A stretch of DNA of 6,489 nucleotides from Thermoplasmata archaeon (GCA_021158865.1 JAGGSX010000061.1:1-6489), one strand, 5' to 3'. Shown: positions 1-6,489, counted from the stretch's first letter. Numbers and translations: made by a program. The notes: generated by a model from the letters alone, not told the origin.

Positions 1-858
1 GTTATGCCAAAAATAGTTAGCCTTTTATATAAGAAAGGCTAATCTGCATCTACCAATATGAATATTCTTTCTTTTGCACATATTCCCATAGAGGAAAGTT
101 CATGGCGACGCTTTGTTACAGGATTCCATACAAGTATGCCGCCATTTAAACCGTGCATTGGTCTGTCATCTTTTGATTTTGTTTCAGTAATCCAGTCGTC
201 ATAGTCAGGGCTCTTAATTCATGTGGATAACCAATGCCATAAATAAATATGGCAGGATATTTTTTCAAAACTTCTGTCTCTCTCGCTTTTCTTGGCAAAT
301 CAGGATACATATCAAGGATATCTTCAGCATGCAAAAATGTTAGCTTATTGGGCAAATTTGGGTATTTATCTGTTTTAAGTTGGGGAAACAACTTTTGAAT
401 ATGTCTTTCCGCACCTTTAATAACTTTCCATATTTTTTTACAACATCAGCAGAAAATCAAAGTTGCGTTCTTCTTCTGTTATTACAAGCTCCCAGTCCCA
501 TTGACTTTCATTCCAAATTGCTTCAATGCGAATCTCTTCCATTTTGTAGCAACCTGAATAATCTGTGCACGGATTGGTTTTTCAAGGCCAAGCCCGCATG
601 AAAATTCAACGGACGTTCTTGAGCCATCTCTATCAAGATAATCGTTCACCCCACTTTCAGCATCCACTATTAATGGCACGGTAACACGCATTAGATTCAA
701 TTCTTTACACAAATTTTCCTCAATATAATCCTTTATTGCAAAGATGGCTCTCTGTGTTTCTTTTGGATTCAATAAAGATTCATAATCCTGTGGCAAAATT
801 TTCTCCAATTCATTATAACCGCCATACTTAGTCCGGCTAAATCTGCTTTCTTAGCCAT
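1..858 (-). pseudogene. asnA: Broken asnA: aspartate-ammonia ligase (asparagine synthetase A), frameshifted and truncated
   Basis: AsnA makes asparagine from aspartate, ammonia and ATP in the cytoplasm and has a class II aminoacyl-tRNA synthetase-like fold. AsnA-like protein is readable only by changing frame. The ATG at 858 gives MAKKADLAGLS. A second frame (about 829-505) gives LPQDYESLLNPKETQ, a segment with NDYLDRDGSRTSVEF, and KWKRFALKQFG. A third (about 506-455) gives QWDWELVITEEERNF. A fourth (about 455-210) gives a block with AEDILDMYPDLPRKARE and FIYGIG. A fifth (about 210-39) gives DYDDW, then HGLNGGILVWNPV and HELSSMGI, ending at TAG 39-41. The block usually lying between KWKR and QWDWE (GLYTDMNAIR-like, roughly 25 residues) is missing at about 504-509. 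The C-terminal part with the GGGIGQSR motif is not visible. An SD sequence precedes the ATG. Several separate lesions in one gene beside intact neighbours favour true decay, although base-call errors could explain single shifts. Family assignment is firm; pseudogene status is likely. Confidence 0.86.
17..42 (-). repeat. 9-bp perfect inverted repeat at the 3' end of broken asnA; possible terminator
   Basis: The arms at 17-25 (TTAGCCTTT) and 34-42 (AAAGGCTAA) are perfect reverse complements around an 8-base AT-only-but-one loop (26-33). Read on the minus strand, the hairpin is followed by a short T-rich run (TATTTTT, about 10-16). The premature stop codon of asnA (39-41) lies in one arm. It could be a transcription terminator or the scar of an event that removed the asnA C-terminus. 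The structure is seen directly; the function is inferred. Confidence 0.5.
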
Positions 859-864
859 TTATTT

Positions 865-869
865 ACCTC
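865..869 (-). promoter_or_regulatory. Shine-Dalgarno sequence of the broken asnA
   Basis: The minus-strand GAGGT lies 6 bases before ATG 858. It supports 858-856 as the ancestral start codon, although the reading frame from this ATG leaves the AsnA frame after about 11 codons. Confidence 0.6.
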
Positions 870-889
870 TTTTCTCGTTATAGGAATTG

Positions 890-897
890 TCTATAAA
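890..897 (-). promoter_or_regulatory. Candidate TATA box in the asnA / tRNA-thiolase divergent region
   Basis: The minus strand reads TTTATAGA here. About 25 bases downstream, transcription would start near 870, just ahead of the asnA SD sequence, which is a workable archaeal arrangement. The plus strand reads TCTATAAA, so the same element might also serve the rightward gene. A separate AT-rich stretch (AAATATTTGA, 914-923) sits about 25 bases before ATG 944 and could be that gene's own box. This is inferred from spacing and base composition only. Confidence 0.35.
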
Positions 898-943
898 TGC
901 CTCCACTATGAAAAAATATTTGATTTATTTTACATTCTTTTTC

Positions 944-1849
944 ATGGAATGCAGTAAATGTCATAAAAAAGCAATAACTTATATACGCTACAATGGACAA
1001 TATTTATGCAAAGAGCATTTCATTGAATTTGTTGAAAGAAGAATAAAAAAAGAAATAAGAAAGCAGGGTCTTCCAAAAGGAACAATAGCCATTGCTTTAT
1101 CTGGAGGAAAAGACAGCACAACAACAGCTTATATGTTGCATAAAATAATAAAAGAACAGCGAGAAAGGAAAATTGTTGCAATAACTGTTGATGAAGGAAT
1201 AAAAGGATATAGAGATAAAACAATAAAGTCTGCTAAAAAATTTTGCGAGGAACATGAAATAGAGCATCATATCATTTCATTTAAAGATGTGATAGGTTAT
1301 ACTATGGATGAGATAAGTAAAATTAGGGGCGACTTAGCTGAATGCACATACTGTGGTGTTTTTAGGAGATATGCTTTAAATAAGGCGGCAAGGGAATTAA
1401 ATGCTAAAGCAATAGCTCTGGGTCATAATTTAGACGATGTTTCCCAGACAATACTCATGAACTTTATAAGAAATGATTTGCGGCGCCTGGCGAGGATGGC
1501 GCCCCACAAAAAAGTGCAGCCAAATTTAATTCCACGCATATTACCTCTCATAGAAATTCCAGAGAAAGAAACAACTTTATATGCATATCTAAAAGGATTT
1601 GATATCACTCATGGAGCCTGCCCTTATTCAATCAGAGCCATGAGAGGAAGCTATAAAAAAATCATATTCATGCTTGAGAAAAATCATCCTGGAACGAGGC
1701 ATGCAATATTACATAGTTATTATGAAATTCAGGATTTTCTTGAGAATAAATTTCCTCCTGCAAAATTACAGCCGTGCAAAATATGTGGCGAGCCCAGTTC
1801 GCAGCCAATATGCATGGTTTGCCAGTTGAAAGAAAAACTGAAAAATTAA
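944..1849 (+). CDS. ttuA: TtuA/NcsA-type tRNA 2-thiouridine synthetase (PP-loop ATPase, two zinc fingers, Fe-S site)
   Basis: Cytoplasmic tRNA sulfurtransferase that adenylates a target uridine and replaces its oxygen with sulfur, normally supplied by a ubiquitin-like carrier protein. Numbered from ATG 944 (301 residues): an N-terminal zinc finger C3, C6, C22, H25; the PP-loop SGGKDS at 53-58; three cysteines in the places of the TtuA [4Fe-4S] ligands (C134 and C137 in ECTYCG, C226 in HGACPYS); GHNLDD at 160-165; and a C-terminal zinc finger C278, C281, C290, C293. All key residues are present, so it should be active. Upstream in-frame starts exist (TTG 887, ATG 908), but they add only a short hydrophobic, Phe-rich stretch. 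The family begins at the M-x-C-x-x-C motif, so I chose 944. No SD sequence is visible and translation may be leaderless. The target, U54 (TtuA) or wobble U34 (NcsA/Ctu1), cannot be settled here. It is transcribed alone, divergent from asnA. Confidence 0.92.
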   Translation: MECSKCHKKAITYIRYNGQYLCKEHFIEFVERRIKKEIRKQGLPKGTIAIALSGGKDSTTTAYMLHKIIKEQRERKIVAITVDEGIKGYRDKTIKSAKKFCEEHEIEHHIISFKDVIGYTMDEISKIRGDLAECTYCGVFRRYALNKAARELNAKAIALGHNLDDVSQTILMNFIRNDLRRLARMAPHKKVQPNLIPRILPLIEIPEKETTLYAYLKGFDITHGACPYSIRAMRGSYKKIIFMLEKNHPGTRHAILHSYYEIQDFLENKFPPAKLQPCKICGEPSSQPICMVCQLKEKLKN

Positions 1850-1850
1850 T

Positions 1851-3023
1851 TTATATATCTCTCGGGTCAGTTATTTTTCCTTTTATTGCGCTTGCTGCCA
1901 CGGTTGCAGGAGAAGCAAGATAAACTTTGCTATCTTTTGAGCCCATTCTTCCTCTAAAGTTTCTATTTGTTGACGAAATTGCCACCTCGCCGCCTGCGAG
2001 CACGCCTTGATGAGCACCCAAACAGCATCCGCATCCGGGATTCATAACAATGGCTCCAGAATCAATAAATGTTTTTATCAATCCTTCTTCCAAAGCCTGT
2101 CTATAAATTTTCATTGAAGCGGGGAATATGAGCATTCTAACATTTTTAGCTATTTTTTTTCCATGTAAAATTTTTGCTGCTATTCTTAAATCTTCTATTC
2201 TTCCATTTGTGCATGAGCCAAGGACAGCCTGATCGATTTCTTCATTCACATCATTAACTGGCTTAACATTATCAACACTATGCGGGCAAGCTATTTGTGG
2301 CATTAGGCTACTTACATCAAATTCAAATTCTTTCTTATATGGACCATCATTGCTTCCATTGAATAGAGCCGCTTTTGCACCCATCTCCATGGACATATTT
2401 GAAATGGTTATTTTATCTGCAAGTGGCATATTTTCGACAATTCCATAAAACTCACATGCCTTGTAATTTGCACCATCCGATTTTAACCTGCCGATTATAT
2501 GCAATATTATATCTTTCGCAAATACCATTGATGGCAATTTTCCAACAACATTTATTTTATATGTTTCAGGAACTTTAAGCCATATCTTTCCAGTTGCCCA
2601 TACAGAAGCCATTTCCGTTGCTCCTATTCCTGTAGAAAATGCTCCCAATGCTCCATAACTTGTTGTATGGCTGTCCGTGCCTACAATAAGCATTCCTTTT
2701 TTAACATGACCTTCTTCTATCATTACTTGATGGCATATTCCGTAATTTATATCATAAAAATTTTTTATTCCGTTTTTATTTACAAATTGCCTTATTGTTT
2801 TGTGGGCTTCAGCAGTTTTTATTGTATTTGCTGGAACTCTGTGGTCGAGAATGATAACAACTTTATTTGCATCCCATAACTTTGCTCTTATTTCTTTAAA
2901 TTTTTTTATGACTAATGCAGCATTATCATGACTCATTGCTTTATCTATGCTTGCTTCAACAATGTCTCCTGCAGTTGCTTTCGTTCCAGATTTTTCAGAT
3001 AAAATTTTTTCTGCAAGCGTCAT
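1851..3023 (-). CDS. LeuC/aconitase-family hydro-lyase, large subunit (3-isopropylmalate / homoaconitate dehydratase type)
   Basis: Large, iron-sulfur-bearing subunit of a two-subunit dehydratase/isomerase that moves a hydroxyl group in substrates such as isopropylmalate, homocitrate, citrate or citramalate. It is 390 residues long, somewhat below the usual archaeal LeuC length but apparently complete. Motifs visible: LDHRVPAN (59-66), GTDSHTTSYGALGAF (115-129), GSCTNGR (269-275), NPGCGCCLGAHQG (328-340), STNRNFRGRMGS (351-362) and YLASPATVAASAI (368-380). The [4Fe-4S] ligands are C271, C331 and C334; C333 is an extra cysteine. The start ATG overlaps the citF stop codon (ATGA) and has its own SD sequence, so the two are translated together. 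Substrate choice in this family depends largely on the small LeuD-type subunit, which is absent here. Pairing with citF points to aconitase- or mesaconase-like work rather than leucine synthesis, but this is inference. The family is firm; the substrate is unknown. Confidence 0.9.
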   Translation of the reverse strand: MTLAEKILSEKSGTKATAGDIVEASIDKAMSHDNAALVIKKFKEIRAKLWDANKVVIILDHRVPANTIKTAEAHKTIRQFVNKNGIKNFYDINYGICHQVMIEEGHVKKGMLIVGTDSHTTSYGALGAFSTGIGATEMASVWATGKIWLKVPETYKINVVGKLPSMVFAKDIILHIIGRLKSDGANYKACEFYGIVENMPLADKITISNMSMEMGAKAALFNGSNDGPYKKEFEFDVSSLMPQIACPHSVDNVKPVNDVNEEIDQAVLGSCTNGRIEDLRIAAKILHGKKIAKNVRMLIFPASMKIYRQALEEGLIKTFIDSGAIVMNPGCGCCLGAHQGVLAGGEVAISSTNRNFRGRMGSKDSKVYLASPATVAASAIKGKITDPRDI

Positions 3024-4543
3024 TTTATCCCTCTAACAACATCCAAGACAGTCCCATCTCTATATTCAACTATTGCAATTATATCATCACTAAATTTCGG
3101 CTCTTTCGGAATACCAACCATTCTTATAGCCTTTTTATATAAATCTTCTATGTCGACAATCTCCATTTTTCCTTTAACCGCCTCAATCAAATCATCCCTC
3201 CTTGGGTTTATTGCTATGCCCCTATCTGTAACAATAACGTCTATTGTCTCGCCAGGCGTTGAAACAGTTGTAACTTCTTTTCTTATAACAGGGATGCGCC
3301 CCCGCAACAATGGAGCAACAACAATTGTAACAAAGCTTCCTGCTGCCGCATCTTGGTGCCCGCCTATGCCATGCAAAAGTAAGCCATCTGAATGTGTGTT
3401 AACATTTACATTGAAATCTAAATCAAATTCTGTAGCCCCTAAAAAGCATGCTGTTTGCCTGTTTACGACACATCCACCAGTATGAGGATCACCAAAGTCT
3501 ATGTGAGAGACTTCAACATGGTTTGGATTTCTTCCTATTGACTGCACTGCCCTTAAATCAAAATCCTGCCCATCCAAAATTTTTTTTGTTGTTCCCTGTT
3601 CGAGCATATCTACAACATAACCTGTTATCCCACCCATAACAAAATCTCCGATGATACCATTTTTTTTCATATATTCATGCAAGAATTTTGTTACAGCCAG
3701 GCTTGTTCCTCCAGCTCCAGCTTGAAATGAAAAACCATCTTTAAGAATACCAGCTATAGAAAGAAATTTGACAACATTTTTAGCTATATTCAAACGTGCT
3801 GGGCTTCTCGTAATACGCATTGTTCCTGTCTGAATTCCGGAAGGGTCGCCTATTGTATCAATGGCTATGACATAATCAACAAAAGTTTGAGAAATTGAAA
3901 TGGGAGTAACAGGATATGGCTGCAAGTTGTCGGTTAAAATAACAACATTATCAGCATGCATGGAATCTGCAAAAGCAAAACCCATAGCTCCAAAAGCGGA
4001 CTTACCAAACATTCCATTTGCATTTCCATAATCATCTGCCATTGATGCAGCAATGAATGCAACATCCACATGCAGGTCGCCAGACCTTACCGCTCTTGCT
4101 CTCCCTCCATGACTACGCAATACGACTGGCTCAGGCAAGCCACCATGAGATGCAAACTCACCCAGTGGACCATTTAAACTCCCTTCTATACTCGTTACAA
4201 CACCTTTTTTTATATGTTCTATCAATTTTTCATGAACTGGAAACAGAGCTGTTGGAGCAAGTTTTATATTTTTTATGCCAAGCTTTGCAATCTCATCAAC
4301 AACTTTATTAACAACTGCATCTCCATTGCGTAAGTGATGATGAAATGATATTGCCATTCCATCATTGACAAGCTTTTTTATGACATCTTTTAAACTTAGC
4401 AATTTTTTTTCTCTTGGAAAAACAGCTTTTAAAGGTGGTGAATATAATCTTTTCTTTGGTTTAAATGAAAATGCACCTTTAAAGGGCTTCAATTTTCTTC
4501 CATTTACCTCATCTGGTATATCCCTTCCTACAGCATTCAGCAT
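3020..4543 (-). CDS. citF: Citrate lyase alpha subunit (citrate/citramalate CoA-transferase)
   Basis: CitF is the acyl-transferase subunit of citrate lyase. It swaps the acetyl group on the carrier protein CitD for citrate, after which CitE cleaves citryl-CitD to oxaloacetate and acetyl-CitD. This protein is full length (507 residues). The opening NAVGRDIPDEVNG (3-15) is typical of the family. Further blocks are SFHHHLRNGD (66-75), LRSHGGRARAV (142-152), DVAFIAAS (160-167), DYGNANG (171-177), FQAGAGGTSLAV (273-284), MGGITGY (303-309), GATEFDLDFNVNV (369-381, E372 in the place of the family I CoA-transferase catalytic glutamate) and VAPLLRGRIP (409-418). The ending EYRDGTVLDVV (493-503) is also classic. 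It resembles bacterial CitF closely, which may mean transfer. It is first in an operon with the LeuC-type gene. No citD, citE or citC/citX/citG maturation gene is present, so it may use free CoA thioesters, or partners encoded elsewhere. A related citramalate lyase alpha subunit is an alternative. Confidence 0.93.
   Translation of the reverse strand: MLNAVGRDIPDEVNGRKLKPFKGAFSFKPKKRLYSPPLKAVFPREKKLLSLKDVIKKLVNDGMAISFHHHLRNGDAVVNKVVDEIAKLGIKNIKLAPTALFPVHEKLIEHIKKGVVTSIEGSLNGPLGEFASHGGLPEPVVLRSHGGRARAVRSGDLHVDVAFIAASMADDYGNANGMFGKSAFGAMGFAFADSMHADNVVILTDNLQPYPVTPISISQTFVDYVIAIDTIGDPSGIQTGTMRITRSPARLNIAKNVVKFLSIAGILKDGFSFQAGAGGTSLAVTKFLHEYMKKNGIIGDFVMGGITGYVVDMLEQGTTKKILDGQDFDLRAVQSIGRNPNHVEVSHIDFGDPHTGGCVVNRQTACFLGATEFDLDFNVNVNTHSDGLLLHGIGGHQDAAAGSFVTIVVAPLLRGRIPVIRKEVTTVSTPGETIDVIVTDRGIAINPRRDDLIEAVKGKMEIVDIEDLYKKAIRMVGIPKEPKFSDDIIAIVEYRDGTVLDVVRGIK
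3029..3033 (-). promoter_or_regulatory. Shine-Dalgarno sequence of the LeuC-type gene inside the end of citF
   Basis: The minus-strand GAGGG lies 5 bases before ATG 3023 and within the last codons of citF (Arg-Gly-Ile). Together with the ATGA overlap it indicates translational coupling and confirms the start of the downstream gene. Confidence 0.7.
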
Positions 4544-4560
4544 AAAATGAAATATAGAGC

Positions 4561-4569
4561 AATTTATAA
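4561..4569 (-). promoter_or_regulatory. Archaeal TATA-like box of the citF operon
   Basis: The minus strand reads TTATAAATT, with TATAAA starting 25 bases before the citF ATG (4543), in the 40-base gap after pckG. No SD sequence precedes that ATG. The spacing fits a leaderless transcript that starts at or very near the start codon. So citF and its partner can be transcribed apart from pckG, although read-through from pckG is also possible. The sequence and spacing are seen directly; promoter activity is inferred. Confidence 0.6.
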
Positions 4570-4583
4570 TATTTTGTCATCTT

Positions 4584-6473
4584 TCATTTATTCAAAAATT
4601 TGAAAGGCGATATGTAATTCCCATATTTTTTTCTTGCGTCTTCAAGCCTTCTTTTTTCATTCTCGAGTTCTTCAAAAAGAATTTTTGGTATATTTTCTAT
4701 GCTATTATAAATTTCTTTTATTCGCTCAATTTTTGCAAGCAATTGAGGAATTCTTATTTTGAACTGTTTTTCATATTCTTCCTTAGAATATTCTTTATTT
4801 AGAATTTCTTTAAACAGGTGTTTCAAATCTTCATATAATGGGATATACCCAATGGGTGTTTCAATAGCACTTGCTTTGCCATTAACGCGTAAATCCATCC
4901 ATTTCAGCCACACGCTTTTATCCAACTTTTCATTCAAAAATTTGCCATCTTTGGCTCTCAAAAAATAATTCACTGCAAATATTTTCGGTGGATTTTGCAA
5001 TTTTTTTCCAAATCTAAGATAATTTTCAATATATCTGCCGAGATGAACTGATTGGAAATCGAGAATAGCCATCAAATTAAACTTTCTTACCCCCTCTTTT
5101 CCCAAGGTTGCGGCGGTTGTTTCAGATTCCAAGGAAGCACCTTTTCCCACAACGCCATGCTTCCAGTTAAAAGATTCGCACACAGGTGGCCATGTGTCAG
5201 TATCTCTTCCTCCAAAAATTATTCCATCCAACTTAACACCTTTTGGGTCATCTAAAGCTTCTTTATCCAAATTTTTGAAATATGTTAGGCGGGCTGTAAA
5301 TCTGGCATTTTTGTGCGAGGGCGGTATCTCATTGCCATCGTCTTTCTTTCCTTTCCACCATTTGCCACTGTGATTTTCCCCTTCATCTGGTATCTTTTCT
5401 CCCATTCCATTCCAATATGGCTTACCTTCATGAATGAGAATGTTTGAAAAAATTATTTCATTTGATGAGTGCAAAACTTCCCATATTATTGGGTCATCTT
5501 TTTTATTAACTCCCTGTATTATTCCAAATATTCCATATTCAACATTTACTGCTCTTGCATTTCCATCAACAATTTTTATGAAAGATAAATCATCCCCAAC
5601 CAATCGTTCATGAGGAAGCATGCATGTGCTTGTTTTTCCACACATTGATGGAAAAGCTCCAGTAAAATAACTCACACCATTCACGCCATTCACACCCATC
5701 AAAAACATGTGTTCAGACAGCCATCCCTCACTTACTGCTCTGTTTATAGTTAACCGAAAAGCAGGTTTTTTAAGTCCTATAGTATTCCCACCATATTGTG
5801 TGTTGACAGCAAAAGATATTTCATCGTGTAAATCAATATATATCCTCCTTTTATCAAGATTTTTGCTTGTTTTTCTTTCATCCAATTCACCTTCAGAATG
5901 GACAAATTTAAGGAATTTTATATTTTTCTCATTTTTAAATAAATCATAAGCTTTTCGATAAAGCAAGAAATCGCTATGTGCAACATAAGCAGAATCTGTT
6001 AATTGGACAGCTGGAATTGTAAAGGGAGAATTTTTTGGTCCCAAAGAAAAAAAGCATATAAATAATTCTTTATCTTTCATTATGTTTTCCATTATTCCAT
6101 GTATTTCTTCAATTCCTTTTTCTCTTTCCATTGTATTTAAGAAAGGTAATTCAATTCCTTTGTCTACCAAAATTTTTGTGTTTTCTTTATCTCTTGCCTG
6201 ATCATAATAATTATCAAAATGAACTGTATGGTTATGCTGCTCCAATTCTTTTTCTTCTCCATATTCAATTGCTTTTTTACGAACATATTTTTCATCCTCA
6301 TTGCTGTCTGTGCATACAAAAATATTTTTAGGATTCAAAATTTCAATATATTTTGCTAAAAATTTGTATAGGCTGGTGTTTTCAATTTCATCAATTTTTT
6401 TAAATTGTATTTCTTCCAATCTATTTTTAAGTATTTCCCTTGCATTCATGTTATCGGTATGTATTGTAGCCAT
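4584..6473 (-). CDS. pckG: Phosphoenolpyruvate carboxykinase, GTP-type (archaeal form)
   Basis: Converts oxaloacetate and GTP to PEP, CO2 and GDP, the entry step to gluconeogenesis, and can run in reverse; cytoplasmic. It is 629 residues long, normal for the family. Key parts in order: the substrate-binding arginine in YYDQARDKENT (R94); YGGNTIGLKK (227-236) with the metal-binding lysine; EGWLSEHM (249-256) with metal-ligand H255; the P-loop AFPSMCGKTST (273-283) with the mobile-loop cysteine C278; VGDDLSF (292-298) with the metal-binding aspartates; KNARFTARL (388-396); FGGRDTDTWPPV (420-431); and GKGASLESETTAA (443-455). Near 493-510 a PPKIFAVNYF segment holds the aromatic nucleotide pocket. 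All catalytic residues appear intact. The ATG at 6473 has no SD sequence, and only 16 bases lie upstream in the window; M9 (ATG 6449) is a possible alternative start. The gene ends 40 bases before citF on the same strand, suggesting that oxaloacetate from citrate cleavage feeds this enzyme. Confidence 0.96.
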   Translation of the reverse strand: MATIHTDNMNAREILKNRLEEIQFKKIDEIENTSLYKFLAKYIEILNPKNIFVCTDSNEDEKYVRKKAIEYGEEKELEQHNHTVHFDNYYDQARDKENTKILVDKGIELPFLNTMEREKGIEEIHGIMENIMKDKELFICFFSLGPKNSPFTIPAVQLTDSAYVAHSDFLLYRKAYDLFKNEKNIKFLKFVHSEGELDERKTSKNLDKRRIYIDLHDEISFAVNTQYGGNTIGLKKPAFRLTINRAVSEGWLSEHMFLMGVNGVNGVSYFTGAFPSMCGKTSTCMLPHERLVGDDLSFIKIVDGNARAVNVEYGIFGIIQGVNKKDDPIIWEVLHSSNEIIFSNILIHEGKPYWNGMGEKIPDEGENHSGKWWKGKKDDGNEIPPSHKNARFTARLTYFKNLDKEALDDPKGVKLDGIIFGGRDTDTWPPVCESFNWKHGVVGKGASLESETTAATLGKEGVRKFNLMAILDFQSVHLGRYIENYLRFGKKLQNPPKIFAVNYFLRAKDGKFLNEKLDKSVWLKWMDLRVNGKASAIETPIGYIPLYEDLKHLFKEILNKEYSKEEYEKQFKIRIPQLLAKIERIKEIYNSIENIPKILFEELENEKRRLEDARKKYGNYISPFKFLNK

Positions 6474-6489
6474 TGTTAAAAATCTTTCG

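Noticed and set aside
146..391. Separate small minus-strand gene of about 81 codons
   Set aside because: It is a fragment of AsnA (AEDILDMYPDL to FIYGIG region) that goes out of frame near 208-210, so it belongs to the pseudogene.
208..456. Programmed ribosomal frameshifting to rescue asnA
   Set aside because: Several shifts plus a missing block and an early stop cannot be repaired by one recoding event, and no slippery site with a downstream structure is evident.
887..943. Upstream starts (TTG 887, ATG 908) that would add a hydrophobic leader to the tRNA thiolase
   Set aside because: The family begins at the first zinc-finger cysteine motif, the added residues are low-complexity Phe-rich, and a membrane leader makes no sense for a tRNA enzyme.
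3150..3485. Plus-strand open frame of 111 codons opposite citF
   Set aside because: It lies entirely antisense to a strongly conserved gene and shows no recognisable domain; it is a shadow frame.
5671..5697. Near-tandem 9-base repeat in pckG (encoding Gly-Val-Asn-Gly-Val-Asn-Gly-Val)
   Set aside because: It sits in the variable loop before the P-loop, keeps the frame, and looks like ordinary variation of that loop.
1..6489. tRNA or rRNA genes, CRISPR arrays, complete insertion sequences
   Set aside because: None found by eye: no regularly spaced repeats, no transposase, no recognisable RNA gene, and almost all sequence is covered by the protein genes.

Overview
The window looks archaeal. 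It carries an AT-rich, tightly packed set of genes that includes a TtuA/NcsA-type tRNA thiolase with two zinc fingers, a GTP-type phosphoenolpyruvate (PEP) carboxykinase of the form I associate with archaea (P-loop AFPSMCGKTST), and a short (390-residue) LeuC-type dehydratase large subunit. Expression signals agree. The first gene of the citF operon has a TATA-like box about 25 nt before its ATG and no Shine-Dalgarno (SD) sequence, as in leaderless archaeal transcripts. The second gene has an SD sequence inside its upstream neighbour. I cannot name a lineage from sequence alone.

Layout, left to right. (1) 1-858, minus strand: a broken asnA (ammonia-dependent asparagine synthetase). Its start codon and SD survive, but the reading frame is disrupted several times, a conserved central block is missing, and a stop codon falls inside a stem-loop where the C-terminal part should begin. 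(2) 859-943: an AT-rich divergent promoter region. (3) 944-1849, plus strand: the intact tRNA thiolase gene. It converges on the next gene with a single base between the stop codons. (4) 1851-4543, minus strand: a two-gene operon, citF followed by a LeuC/aconitase-family large subunit, overlapping as ATGA. (5) 4584-6473, minus strand: pckG, separated from citF by 40 bases that hold the citF promoter.

The three minus-strand metabolic genes suggest a connected route. An aconitase-family hydro-lyase would make a tertiary hydroxy acid (citrate or citramalate) from its isomer or dehydrated form. CitF would activate it by CoA transfer, a CitE-type lyase encoded elsewhere would cleave it to oxaloacetate or pyruvate plus an acetyl unit, and PEP carboxykinase would turn oxaloacetate into PEP. 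The hydratase small subunit (LeuD-type), the lyase (CitE) and the acyl carrier protein (CitD) are all absent from the window, so this remains inference. The most interesting features are the CitF/LeuC pair without its usual partners and the decayed asnA.
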